From IMG/VR virus record IMGVR_UViG_3300021090_000021, positions 1 to 61,596 of that record: 61,596 bases of DNA; one strand, written 5' to 3'. The notes under the pieces are model-generated. The model searched no databases and had not been told where the DNA came from. It worked only from the letters and a program-made list of their open reading frames with translations. This document shows positions 33,629 to 42,640 of the stretch, piece after piece (the first letter of the stretch is position 1; the number at the start of each line of letters is the position of its first letter). The stretch is from a virus. The translations under genes were made by a program, and so were the position numbers.

Positions 33629-34978
33629 TCATTTCAGCCCGCCCTGCTCGAGAAAACGGCGGTCGTCGTCGGTCATGAGCGTGGTTGACCCGTGCCGCTG
33701 CGGTGCCTTGGCGTGCTCGCCTTTTGGCGGCGGCCAATCGTCAGGAACCCGCAACCCGTTGACGCGTCGGCGCGCCTCGAAGGCCGATCCATCGAGTTTG
33801 GTATGCGTCACGTAGGCATCGAGCAAGATCAGGACCGTCTCGACTCGAACGCCCAGGCATTCGTTGACGCGATCGCGCCACGCCGCAATCTTGGCCTTGT
33901 CGGCATCAACATCGGCATCGAGCACCTTCCAGCGGTCTCGGTCGACGTTACCTTGGGCGTCGGCGAAGCGCGCGAGCACCAACCCGGCGTGCGGCAAAGA
34001 CCCGAGGAAATCCGCGCCCGCCTGCCCTTCTGCTCCTGGGCGCGCGAGCGGCATTGGGCGACCCACGATCGCTGAAAGCACAGCGCGCGCGCGCCATTCT
34101 TCCGATCCGAGCCCGACCCAGTTGCGCGGGGTCGGCGGCTTCGCGGCTGGAGCAAAGCGCGCGTATTCGGCCCAGAGCACCGAAGAGCGTAGGAACCGCT
34201 GCAAGCCCACGAGCGTTTTGGTTTTGGGATCGCGCGAGCGCACCGCCGCGGCACCACGTGCGCCCAGCATCGCCTGATATTCCTGCTCGGGCGTGAGCGG
34301 CAACCAGTCGGCGAAGGCCGCGTCGAAGTTCGAGCACACGGGAGCGATGGCGCTGGTCGAATAGACTTCGACCAGCTTTTGGAACCGCTCCTGCTTCCCG
34401 CAATCTGCGGCTGCCTCTTGCCTCGCTTGCCCCTTTGCTACGTCTGCGGCTTGGGAAGGGGTTTGGGGTTGGGACTCTTGGTTAGTAACAGGTTCATGCT
34501 GCCGCACCAGTGCGGTAGCGTCGACCGCAGATTGCGGCTGCGTTGTCTCCGAAACGCTACCGCAATCTGCGGCAGCGTCGGACGCGGACTCGCGCGACAG
34601 CGTCACGTCTTCATCACTTTCCACGCTACCGCAATCTGCGGCAGCGTCTTCCATGACGTCGCAGCCGGACGGCAGGTGCTGTCGGATGTCCTCCAGCGGG
34701 GCTTCGAACAGCGGCGATGGCGGCAAAATGATGAAGTCGTGCGTGCGCCGGCCGTAGCGCTTCAGCTTGATCCGGCGGGCGAGCCCACACTTGACCAGGT
34801 CGGCGACACGGCGCTGTACGGAATCGACCGACTGCTCGCTGTCGTTCGCGATCGTCTCCTGCTTCGGAAACGAGCACCACAGCTCGTTCGCATAGTTGGC
34901 GATCGACCACAGGACGGCCTTCGCGCTCGGCGAGCCCGAGCGTTGCTCGATCGCCCATGTCACGGCTTGAAACGACAT
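33629..34978 (-). CDS. Replication initiation protein (O/HTH_36-like), carries iterons
   Basis: A 449-residue protein. Residues 1-85 form a winged-helix domain (AVLWSIANYANELWCSFPKQETIANDSEQS in short blocks, SVDSVQRRVADLVKCGLARRI) as in phage replication initiators. The middle repeats DAAADCGSV-like segments, which are the translation of palindromic DNA iterons (34398-34647). The C-terminal part is helical and of unknown fold. By analogy with lambda O, the protein may bind the repeats inside its own gene. Confidence 0.65.
   Translation of the reverse strand: MSFQAVTWAIEQRSGSPSAKAVLWSIANYANELWCSFPKQETIANDSEQSVDSVQRRVADLVKCGLARRIKLKRYGRRTHDFIILPPSPLFEAPLEDIRQHLPSGCDVMEDAAADCGSVESDEDVTLSRESASDAAADCGSVSETTQPQSAVDATALVRQHEPVTNQESQPQTPSQAADVAKGQARQEAAADCGKQERFQKLVEVYSTSAIAPVCSNFDAAFADWLPLTPEQEYQAMLGARGAAAVRSRDPKTKTLVGLQRFLRSSVLWAEYARFAPAAKPPTPRNWVGLGSEEWRARAVLSAIVGRPMPLARPGAEGQAGADFLGSLPHAGLVLARFADAQGNVDRDRWKVLDADVDADKAKIAAWRDRVNECLGVRVETVLILLDAYVTHTKLDGSAFEARRRVNGLRVPDDWPPPKGEHAKAPQRHGSTTLMTDDDRRFLEQGGLK
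34398..34647. repeat. Palindromic iterons, putative replication origin
   Basis: Four copies of the 13-bp interrupted palindrome CCGCAATCTGCGG at 34398-34410, 34560-34572 and 34629-34641, and as its complement CCGCAGATTGCGG at 34525-34537. In the last two copies (plus strand 34554-34578 and 34623-34647) the symmetry extends to 25 bp with outer arms ACGCT and AGCGT, and these two are identical. A partial copy (GTGCGGTAGCGT) lies at about 34510. They lie within the replication protein gene, as in lambda ori. Confidence 0.6.
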
Positions 34979-35039
34979 TGATAAATCGCGTCTAGCGTCT
35001 CTGGTTGTTGGCTTTTTCTTGGTTCACGCTACGCAACGG

Positions 35040-35403
35040 TCACACCGCGTCGATGCCGGCCGGCTCATCCAACGAGCCGGCGGCGTCGATCTGGTCGAGG
35101 TGAAGAGTGATGGCGTCCGATACGACGCCGGAGATGCTCTCGCCGTGCTGCGCACAGAACCGCGCGAGTGCGGCCGCTATAGGCGCCGGGATGACGACCG
35201 CGACCCCGCCCCCCCCCTATGGCGAGATCTGATCTACCGAATCTCGATAGAGATCCGCGTTCCGTCAGGCTCGCGACAAGACGCTGCGCGTTCGATCGAT
35301 TGCACCCGAGCTCGCTCGCGAGCGAAGCCAACGACGGCATGTGACCGTGCCGACCGATGAAGCTGATGACGGTATCGAGCGCGCGTTTCATGGCCTTCGT
35401 CAT
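35040..35403 (-). pseudogene. DNA-binding protein gene broken or slipped at a G9 tract
   Basis: The first frame from ATG 35403 encodes a winged-helix domain of LexA N-terminal type (TVISFIGRHGHMPSLASLASEL, NRSNAQRLVASLTERG). At 35209-35217 the minus strand has nine G. After it the original frame continues as low-complexity R/G/H to 35065. The -1 frame reads a well-formed domain (VAVVIPAPIAAALARFCAQH, GESISGVVSDAITLHLDQID) ending at 35040, but has no start codon of its own and a TAG just before the tract. Loss of one G would fuse both. It may be a true mutation, sequencing error or programmed slippage. Confidence 0.6.
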
Positions 35404-35792
35404 CGCTGCTGCCTCTCGCGCATTTGGTCCAGGGCGGAGTAGCCCGGCAAAGGATCATCGAAGAATTCGGACGTCAGGTCGTCGCGCGCAAGGCTCAGAT
35501 CGCGACGGCGATCGCGCTCGGCGAGCACATCCTCAGGCACGCGCGCCGGTGGGCCGGACCCGCCATAGGCATGGCCTCGCCCGTTGGCCTGCGTCGTCTT
35601 CTTGTAGTTGCGGTGATACTGGCGCTCGGCTTCACGCTGGGCCGGCGTCATTTTCAGACGGCATAGTTTCGCATAGGTCGCGCCCTCATTCAGACCGAGG
35701 CGAGCATCCACCTGGCGGCATTGCAGACCTGATTTGAGGAGCACCTTGGCGCTCGCCAGCAGATTGTCGGTCCATAAGGTTTTGCGGCCCAT
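35400..35792 (-). CDS. Hypothetical DNA-binding-type phage protein
   Basis: A 130-residue basic protein with a helix-turn-helix-like N-terminus (TLWTDNLLASAKVLLKSGLQ, VDARLGLNEGATYAKLCRLK) and a charged tail. It overlaps its neighbours by 4 and 1 bases. A transcription-factor role is possible but not recognised by family. Confidence 0.55.
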   Translation of the reverse strand: MGRKTLWTDNLLASAKVLLKSGLQCRQVDARLGLNEGATYAKLCRLKMTPAQREAERQYHRNYKKTTQANGRGHAYGGSGPPARVPEDVLAERDRRRDLSLARDDLTSEFFDDPLPGYSALDQMRERQQR

Positions 35793-36103
35793 CAGGCGAC
35801 CTCCCTCTCCTCAAGCGCCTGCGCACGGACGGTGACGGCGAGCGGGCCGCATAGCTCGCCCGCACAGTCGAGCCACTCGGCGATCTGCTGAAGGGCTATT
35901 GCGCGTGCAATGCCGATACACGTCGCCGGCCGCAGCCGCATCGGCCCGCCATCTGTTGGGAGGTGACATTGGACGAAGAAGGCGACCTTCGTGCCGAAGT
36001 TATGGGGATTGATATGCGCCACGCGTAGGGTGCCGAGCATCACGTGCTCGCGCCCCGACGGAAGGCGATTGAAGGTGACGGGAGGAGACGTGATGGTGTT
36101 CAT
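35792..36103 (-). CDS. Hypothetical small phage protein
   Basis: A 103-residue protein from ATG 36103, which overlaps the upstream stop as ATGA (the longer frame from 36196 is read inside the upstream gene). It shows a compact beta/alpha fold (LPSGREHVMLGTLRVAHIN, KVAFFVQCHLPTDGGP). Not recognised. Confidence 0.55.
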   Translation of the reverse strand: MNTITSPPVTFNRLPSGREHVMLGTLRVAHINPHNFGTKVAFFVQCHLPTDGGPMRLRPATCIGIARAIALQQIAEWLDCAGELCGPLAVTVRAQALEEREVA

Positions 36104-38625
36104 GCCGCCTCTCCTTCGGCCGGCAGAAAATCGAACAAGGTCGGCACCGACGCCTGACGCTCGGCGTCCGCACAATAGTGCGCAGAATCGCGCCAATACT
36201 GTTCCGAAAGCTCGCTCGATTTCCCGCGGCGACCCTTCAGGATCGCCCGCACCGGAACGGTGCCGATGCCGCCGAACGGATCGTAGACCAGCTCGTCTCT
36301 ATTGGAGAACCGCTCGATGCAGCGATCGACGATGTCGAACTGCAGCGGGCAGATATGGAATTCAACGTTGCGGCGAAGCTGCTCGCCGTTGAGCGTGCGC
36401 ATCCGATTGATATTGTCCCACACCATCGGGTCGAATGACCCCGGCGCGAGCGCCATGAACGATGACGGCAACGCGTTGCGGACCTCGAGCGCCTCGCCGA
36501 TCGTGACGTGTCGGTCATAGTCGTACGGTTGGAACCGGCTCTGTTCGCGGAACAGCTTCGCGAGCTTGTCCGGTGGCAGCGCTGCAAGCTCCTCGGGCGT
36601 CAGCAGACGCTGTCCGCTCGAGCGCCAGAATGCATGCGCATCAATCTGCCAGCGCGCAAGCGAATAGTCCGACTTTTCGCGTCGCACCGGGAGGTCGGCG
36701 TAGCTCTTCGAGCGATCCGACTGAGGCTTGTGGAAAAGCAGCACGTATTCGGGTGATCCGACGCCGACCTTGGTGCCGTCCTTGCACATCTCGGTATATC
36801 CGAGCCTGTAGTTGCCGTTGTTCTCCCGCACGACATCGGTAACCACGGTGATGGCTCCGCAATAGTCGAAGCCGTGACGGCGGTAGTGGAAGATCGCCTC
36901 GGCATGGAACGGCGAGATCGTCGGCAGGCCTGCGCCAGTCATATTTCCGAACAGCACGCGGTCCTTGACGTGGATGCAGGCCAACCGACCGGGCCGCAGG
37001 ATCCGCAGCAGCTCGGGCGTGAGGAAATCCATCTGCGCCCAGAAATGGTCATTGTTGTCGGTGTGGCCGAAGTCTTCATAGTTCGTCGTATATTCGTAGT
37101 GATTGGCGAACGGCACTGAGGTGATGATCAGGTCGACCGACGCCTCGCCCGATCGCTTCGCCTCGTCGACAGCGTCATTGTTAACGACGCTGTAACGCTC
37201 GCCGCGAGCCTCCTTGCGTGGCACACCGATCTTTCGCTTGAGCGTGCCTGCAAGGTCGACGTGCCCCAGGCCGTACTTGCGGATGATCTCGCTCATACGC
37301 TTCGACTGCTCGTCGTGCGCTGCCCATTTGCGCTCGAGGTCGGCGCGGATCTCACGCTCGGCTTCGGTATAGATGAAGCGCGCCGTGCAGGCCTGCGTCT
37401 GCCCGAAGCGGAGGGTGCGATGCAGCGCCTGGATAATGTCGTGGAACTTGTAGTCGATGCCGACGAAGATCATCTCGTGGCAATGGCGCTGCCAATTCGG
37501 ACCGGCACCGCAGATTTCCGGCTTGGTCGACATCTCGCGGAACTTGCCGTCGGCGAAGTCAATGATGCGCCGCTCCCGCTCGTCGAGATCGAGCGTTCCG
37601 AACACAGCGAGTGAATTTGGGCGCGCCTGCTGGATCGCATGTCGCTCATCCTCGAGGTGGTGCCACAGGATCCGGTGCGTTGCTGGCTCGGCCTCGATCA
37701 ACTCCACCATCCGGGCTACTCGCGCCCCTATGGAGGCCCGTTTCTCTTCAGCCGCATCCTTGAGCCCGCGCGCCGAATCCTTGATCAGCACGCCCTGCCC
37801 ATCCCGCTCAGGCGCCGCCGTGGCGTGATCGCTCGGCACCTCGTGCCAGGTCACCTCCAACGGAGGCATCACGTAGCCATCGTCCGGATAGCCGAGATCC
37901 GACGGCCGCTGGATCATCACCGCCCACGACGACACCCACAGCCAGAATTCCTCTTCCTTGTGCGGGTATAGCGTGAGCTCGTTCGCCTGCGTAGAATCGC
38001 GCTGGAAGAAGCGCGTGAGGGCCTGGCCGGTGTCCATCACCTCGAGGAAACCGGCGTAGTGAATAAGCTCCTTGATGCGGTTGGGGTCCGGTGTCGCGGT
38101 CGCCGGCATCTTGAAGCGGATACCGGAAAACAGCGGCAGAAATTCCTGATAAGTCTTAGAGCCGTAGGAGCGCAGCACCGCCGCTTCGTCGAGCGTCACA
38201 CCGCCGAAAATTTTTGGATCGAGCTTTCCGTCTCGGATAGTTTCGTAGTTTGTCAGGTGATGGACGGCCGGATCGTCCTCGATCTCTCGTTCGGCGCGCA
38301 CGAACTTGAGCCGCACGCCCAGCCGGTCGAAGCCACGGTCGACCACCTCGCGGGTGAACTCCTGACGTACGCCTAGCGGCAGCACCGTACAGAACGGCAG
38401 ACGCGTGTGCCGACGGACCTGGCGGCCGTATTCGAGTTGCATTGCGGTCTTGTGCAGTCCGAACGACGCGAACACCGCGCGCCGGCCGCCCCGCAGCGCC
38501 CAGGCGACGATGTCGCGGCAGAAGGGCTTGAGATCCGGGCTCAGCTCTGCAGGATCGACTTCAAAGCCGGTCGCAGGCGCGAGCCTGATCTTATCCTCAA
38601 GGAAGGCCTTGTAACGATCGCTCAC
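36100..38625 (-). CDS. Helicase-DNA methyltransferase fusion
   Basis: An 841-residue protein. Residues 1-420 follow the SNF2-type helicase layout: a Walker A-like FGLHKT (55-60, with H in place of the second G), DEAA (146-149) and a motif VI-like HRTLRFGQ (402-409). Residues 480-841 are an N4/N6 DNA methyltransferase with TSVPFANHYEY (IV, 502-506), and DPFGGIGT (I, 782-789) at the end, so motifs are permuted. The phage may remodel and modify its DNA together. Motif IV has SVPF rather than the usual SPPY. Confidence 0.75.
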   Translation of the reverse strand: MSDRYKAFLEDKIRLAPATGFEVDPAELSPDLKPFCRDIVAWALRGGRRAVFASFGLHKTAMQLEYGRQVRRHTRLPFCTVLPLGVRQEFTREVVDRGFDRLGVRLKFVRAEREIEDDPAVHHLTNYETIRDGKLDPKIFGGVTLDEAAVLRSYGSKTYQEFLPLFSGIRFKMPATATPDPNRIKELIHYAGFLEVMDTGQALTRFFQRDSTQANELTLYPHKEEEFWLWVSSWAVMIQRPSDLGYPDDGYVMPPLEVTWHEVPSDHATAAPERDGQGVLIKDSARGLKDAAEEKRASIGARVARMVELIEAEPATHRILWHHLEDERHAIQQARPNSLAVFGTLDLDERERRIIDFADGKFREMSTKPEICGAGPNWQRHCHEMIFVGIDYKFHDIIQALHRTLRFGQTQACTARFIYTEAEREIRADLERKWAAHDEQSKRMSEIIRKYGLGHVDLAGTLKRKIGVPRKEARGERYSVVNNDAVDEAKRSGEASVDLIITSVPFANHYEYTTNYEDFGHTDNNDHFWAQMDFLTPELLRILRPGRLACIHVKDRVLFGNMTGAGLPTISPFHAEAIFHYRRHGFDYCGAITVVTDVVRENNGNYRLGYTEMCKDGTKVGVGSPEYVLLFHKPQSDRSKSYADLPVRREKSDYSLARWQIDAHAFWRSSGQRLLTPEELAALPPDKLAKLFREQSRFQPYDYDRHVTIGEALEVRNALPSSFMALAPGSFDPMVWDNINRMRTLNGEQLRRNVEFHICPLQFDIVDRCIERFSNRDELVYDPFGGIGTVPVRAILKGRRGKSSELSEQYWRDSAHYCADAERQASVPTLFDFLPAEGEAA

Positions 38626-40277
38626 TGAGAATGGCCTCCCGGGATCGCGACAATCTCTCTGCCTGCTGGCGCCTGACGCGGGAGGAAAGCGGGGATATCC
38701 ATAGGGTCAGGCTTGGGCGCGCCTGCCACATCATCTCCCGCCTTGCAGCACGGAAACGTCAGCGCATCGAGAGTGAACGAGCCCGCGTTCGCATTGTCAG
38801 GGCGAGACGCGGGCTCCCGGCCGGCACCAGGGTGATCACCTCCGAGCGACCCGCTGCCATTCCCGACGATTTCCTGGGCCATGGCGGCCCGCGATGCCTT
38901 CGACGTCTCGGCCTCACCGGCCGATGGTTCGATCAACTCTCCGGTTTCCGCGTGGTGTGCCGGGATGAGCGATACCCATTCCTCCGGCGTCACGAACGCG
39001 GCTGGTACCAATGCGCCATCCGGCAAGCGCACCATGCCATGCTCGTTGGTGAGCGCACGCTGCGCCCGCGTCAGTGGCTCGACCTCGTTTCCCCAGGCCG
39101 CCCAGCCCGGGCGCGGCGGCCCGCGGCGGTTGAGCTCGATCTTCACCAGCGTCGGGAAATAGTCCTCCAGCATTTCGAGGAAGCATTCGGGCTTGGCCGA
39201 ATGCTCGCTCTTCTTCGCCATGATGAGTGAATCCCACTGCGTGCCTGGCGCGGGACACGGGGGCGCGCCGCGCGTACCGATCAGGAGCAGCTCGTGTTTG
39301 CCGCGGTTCCATCGGCCGAGCGAGATGCGATCCTTGCCCCAAGCGTAGTGTGATTTGTATATGAAGCCGCGCAGCTTCATCACATCCATCGCGATGGCGA
39401 GGTGCTGGATCGTCGACCACATCCACAGCATGCAGCCCCTGGGATCGACGATGCTCTCGATTGAGCGGCGCGCGACAATCTCCTCCGCGGTGTGCGCGTC
39501 CTCGCTCACCGGATAATGATTGGCGGCGTGCCTATCCATTCCGGTCTCGCGGCTATAGACCGTGTCGTCCCATTCGTAGTCCTCGAGGATCAGGCCGCAC
39601 TTGAGGTCGGGCAGCGTGCGCTGGAGCTCGCCAAGTTCGACTTCGCGGGCTGCGCGGGCCTCCTGCTTGATCACCTTACGGACCACGTTGGCGTGGCCGG
39701 CCTCGGCTTCGGCAGCAATCCGGCGTTGCTGGTCAGGGCCGAACGTCACGGCTTGCGCGGCCGCCGAGACGGCGAGCTTTCCTTGCTCCACGGCCCGCAC
39801 CAATTCCGGATCGGCCTTGTCGAGCACCGTGTCGGCGCGCTCAACTGTGCGTTTGCCGACGTTCATAATCTTGGCCCGTTCGGCTTGTGACTTTTCGCCA
39901 ATTGGCGAAAGGTCGGTCCGAGCCCCCTGCCCCAAGCGCGCGACGCGCGCGGCCGCCATGGCCCGCTGGCTCTCGTTGAGGTGGCGTCGTTTCAAATTCT
40001 TCGAAATGACAAACGTAAGCGGATCGCCCTCCCGATCAGGTAGAAATTTAGCGAAATGTTTGATGAAGATCGGCGTGCCGCCTTTGATAGGACCCTCCGC
40101 GCTGAACAGCCCGGCGGCAATCGCGGCGTTGTATCGGTTGCGGCCGTCCAGAACTTGTCCGTCGTGAACCACAATCCGTTCGCGCAAGCCATTGACCTTG
40201 ATATCGACCACGAGCTGCTCAAACTCATCGCCTTCAATGAGTGGGAAGATGTTCGCGAGCGGATGGAACGGGATCAT
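38622..40277 (-). CDS. ParB-like plus MT-A70-type protein with altered catalytic motif
   Basis: A 551-residue protein. The N-terminus fits a ParB/Spo0J-like domain (EFEQLVVDIKVNGLRERIVV, QVLDGRNRYNAAIAAG, ISKNLKRRHLNESQRAMAAA). Residues about 225-420 resemble an MT-A70 adenine methyltransferase (YSRETGMDRHAANHYPV, MLWMWSTIQHLAIAMDVM, YKSHYAWGKDRISLGRW). The expected DPPW motif reads DYEW (233-236), so activity may be lost or changed. The acidic tail is unique. Confidence 0.7.
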   Translation of the reverse strand: MIPFHPLANIFPLIEGDEFEQLVVDIKVNGLRERIVVHDGQVLDGRNRYNAAIAAGLFSAEGPIKGGTPIFIKHFAKFLPDREGDPLTFVISKNLKRRHLNESQRAMAAARVARLGQGARTDLSPIGEKSQAERAKIMNVGKRTVERADTVLDKADPELVRAVEQGKLAVSAAAQAVTFGPDQQRRIAAEAEAGHANVVRKVIKQEARAAREVELGELQRTLPDLKCGLILEDYEWDDTVYSRETGMDRHAANHYPVSEDAHTAEEIVARRSIESIVDPRGCMLWMWSTIQHLAIAMDVMKLRGFIYKSHYAWGKDRISLGRWNRGKHELLLIGTRGAPPCPAPGTQWDSLIMAKKSEHSAKPECFLEMLEDYFPTLVKIELNRRGPPRPGWAAWGNEVEPLTRAQRALTNEHGMVRLPDGALVPAAFVTPEEWVSLIPAHHAETGELIEPSAGEAETSKASRAAMAQEIVGNGSGSLGGDHPGAGREPASRPDNANAGSFTLDALTFPCCKAGDDVAGAPKPDPMDIPAFLPRQAPAGREIVAIPGGHSQ

Positions 40278-41446
40278 CGGATCGCCTCTACGTGTGCGGC
40301 TACCTGGCGCACGAGCCGCGACGGGCGGTCGAGCACCGCGGTCAGCGCTGCCTCGCGATAGATCGGCGAGGTCCGTACGCGATACTCAGATGCACTGAAG
40401 TTGAAGGCCTGCTGCTCATCGTTCCAGGTTCGGGCGGACCGCCACACCAGCCGCTCGCGAATGATCGGATGCATATTTCCAGCATCCTCGACCGCGAAGA
40501 GATTGCCGTTGTCGAGAATTCCGTCCTCCTCGCCGGCGCTCACCTCGAGCGCCAGTGATGCGAGCTGATCGAGCGCCGGCGTGCCCTCCTGATAGGTGCA
40601 GAGCTTCGCTAGGCGCCGGCCGCCGTGATGCAAGGCGACCTGCACGGCGCCATGACCGCTCGCCGAGATCGGGCCCTGCAGTCGCACGCCGATCGTAAAC
40701 CGCTCGCCCGGGAGCATCACCTCCTCGCCCCGCGCGAACGCCGAGACCGACTGAGCCCCGATGATAGCCGCCGCGATCATGGCGGCACGGCGCACGATTC
40801 TTCGCTCAGCACGAACGGTCTTGCGCAACGCCGGCTCCCGCCGTTGCACGGCCACATGCGTCGTTCGGATGGCGCTGCGCTGCCGATCCATATCCGCGAA
40901 CACCGCAGCCCGCGCCTGCGTCGTGTCGCCACCGCTAGAGGAAATTCCCAGGACGATCCGGAACAGCGCTCGCTGGTGCTCGATCTCTTCCATACCCTTG
41001 ACGTAGCGACGGATCGCGCGCGGCGAATCGAGCCGGCGGGCGCACCGCGGCGTCGGCTTCATCGAGCGGTCGAGCCGCCAGTGGTTCAGGAACGGCTCGA
41101 GGCAGCCGCCCTTGGTCTCGTCCTCGAAGCGGGCCTGCGCGAACCACTCCGCATTGTGCAGCGTGTTGACGTAGATGGAATTGACACCGAGGAAGATCAG
41201 CGCGTCGCGCCGATCCGGCGAACATCCGCACGCGAGCTCCGCGCCGTAACGCTCGATCCGGAGCGCCTGGGCATAGCGACCGCGCGAACTCCTGATCTCA
41301 TCACCAATGATCTCCGCGAGCGCCCACGCATCGCCGTAGAGCTGGCAGACGAGGAACACCGCGGCGGTGATCTCGCCTCCCTCGCCCACGCGGCGGTCGA
41401 GCACCCGCTGCACCGGCTCCGGAAGCGCTGTGAGACGGATGTCCAC
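40274..41446 (-). CDS. Hypothetical early protein
   Basis: A 390-residue protein with cysteines near the N-terminus, basic helices in the middle (RKTVRAERRIVRRAAMI), a short hydrophobic stretch (IAAAIIGAQSVSAF) and a structured C-terminal half (FTIGVRLQGPISASGHGAVQ). Overlaps the MT-A70-like gene by 4 bases. No family was recognised. Confidence 0.55.
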   Translation of the reverse strand: MDIRLTALPEPVQRVLDRRVGEGGEITAAVFLVCQLYGDAWALAEIIGDEIRSSRGRYAQALRIERYGAELACGCSPDRRDALIFLGVNSIYVNTLHNAEWFAQARFEDETKGGCLEPFLNHWRLDRSMKPTPRCARRLDSPRAIRRYVKGMEEIEHQRALFRIVLGISSSGGDTTQARAAVFADMDRQRSAIRTTHVAVQRREPALRKTVRAERRIVRRAAMIAAAIIGAQSVSAFARGEEVMLPGERFTIGVRLQGPISASGHGAVQVALHHGGRRLAKLCTYQEGTPALDQLASLALEVSAGEEDGILDNGNLFAVEDAGNMHPIIRERLVWRSARTWNDEQQAFNFSASEYRVRTSPIYREAALTAVLDRPSRLVRQVAAHVEAIR

Positions 41447-41448
41447 GC

Positions 41449-41820
41449 TCAGCCTCCCCGCCGCTGCCGCACGCCGACGCTTTCGGCGCGGGCGATCTCC
41501 GCCGGCGCCTTGCTCTTGCGCGCGCGCCGCACCGGCGCCGCCGGCGTGCCGACCACCTCGCCAGCACCGGCGCCGACGAAGCGCGCGAAGTCCTCATCGC
41601 GCACCGCGAGCGCGCGATAGCGGCGCGCATCGGCGGAGTCCCTGAGCTCAGTCTTGGCCGGCGCCACGGCACCGCCGAACCGGGGCTCGATGATGAAGAA
41701 CACGATCCCCTCGGCCATCTTCTTCTCGATGATGGCCTCCATCTCGGCGTCACGATCCTCCGTCCAGATGATCGTCACATCGCCTTGTTCGTTTAGAAGG
41801 GTGAGGGCGCGCGTGTTCAT
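41449..41820 (-). CDS. Hypothetical small early protein
   Basis: A 123-residue protein: a beta/alpha N-terminal domain (LLNEQGDVTIIWTEDRDAEM, KKMAEGIVFFIIEPRF) followed by a basic A/R-rich tail that may bind nucleic acid. Start overlaps the ASCH gene stop. Confidence 0.55.
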   Translation of the reverse strand: MNTRALTLLNEQGDVTIIWTEDRDAEMEAIIEKKMAEGIVFFIIEPRFGGAVAPAKTELRDSADARRYRALAVRDEDFARFVGAGAGEVVGTPAAPVRRARKSKAPAEIARAESVGVRQRRGG

Positions 41821-42320
41821 GCGGCGAGTGCCTCCCGCACCAGCTCATCAGGCACGTTGAAGAAACCGAGGGCGCCTTTGAACTGGACAAACGGCAGCGC
41901 CCGCGCGTCGGCGAGGACCAGCCCATAGGGGCCGAAGAACCATTGCGAGGATTGAGCGACAGTCACGCGCGCATCTCTAAACGTGGTGATATTGCCACCC
42001 TCGATGATGCCGATCATCTCGGCGACGCCAACGATCCCGCCGTAGATCCCGCCGCGACCGTGGTGCCGCTCCCGCCACTGCGGCATCGCTGAGATCAGGT
42101 CGGCCCTGCCGGAAGTCCTGAGCACGCACTCACAACCTTCCCAGTCGTCAAGGCGCGTCGTCTGCGAGGCATGAATGAGGATGCGGCGATCTGTCTCCGC
42201 AATGAGATTGTGCGCTTGAGCCAGGTGCGGACTCTTGGGGCTCCAATCGCGGTTCTCCACGTCCTTACCGGCGTGAAACATCGCCCAGGCCCATGGCTGT
42301 CGGGTGGAGAGTGCCTTCAT
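41817..42320 (-). CDS. ASCH-domain protein
   Basis: A 167-residue protein: MKALSTRQPWAWAMFHAGKD, VENRDW, then GGIVGVAEMIGI and WFFGPYGLVLADARAL. This is the ASCH-fold pattern (RNA- or nucleic-acid-binding beta barrel). ATG 42320 is preceded by GAGGG. Its target is unknown. Confidence 0.75.
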   Translation of the reverse strand: MKALSTRQPWAWAMFHAGKDVENRDWSPKSPHLAQAHNLIAETDRRILIHASQTTRLDDWEGCECVLRTSGRADLISAMPQWRERHHGRGGIYGGIVGVAEMIGIIEGGNITTFRDARVTVAQSSQWFFGPYGLVLADARALPFVQFKGALGFFNVPDELVREALAA

Positions 42321-42640
42321 CACAATCCCTCGATCACTTCGCCATCGAGCTTCGGGTCCGGCCCGGCCTGCGACACCTGCATGCTCGATCGGTCGGCGAT
42401 GCAGGCGATCAGCGCCCTCAGCAGCAGGTCATAGGGGCCGAGTTTCTTGCGCCAGAAATTGGAAACGCGCCCGCGGCGCCAGACGCCCGGTGACCTGGCG
42501 TATTCCGGCGACTTGCGCAGCCGAACCTCGTACTGGCCGACGTCCTGGTTGCCGCCGACGTTGACAATCTCGGCACGTCCGATCTCGCGTTTGCGTGCCT
42601 CGCTCCCGCCGTGCCACATTTCGATCCTGCACACGAGCAT
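42320..42640 (-). CDS. Hypothetical conserved-type phage protein
   Basis: A 106-residue protein beginning MLVCRIEMWHGGSEARKREI, with IVNVGGNQDVGQYEVRLRK and VWRRGRVSNFWRKKLGPYD. This is a pattern common in Rhizobiales prophages with no named function. Stop and start overlap neighbours by one base. Confidence 0.6.
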   Translation of the reverse strand: MLVCRIEMWHGGSEARKREIGRAEIVNVGGNQDVGQYEVRLRKSPEYARSPGVWRRGRVSNFWRKKLGPYDLLLRALIACIADRSSMQVSQAGPDPKLDGEVIEGL

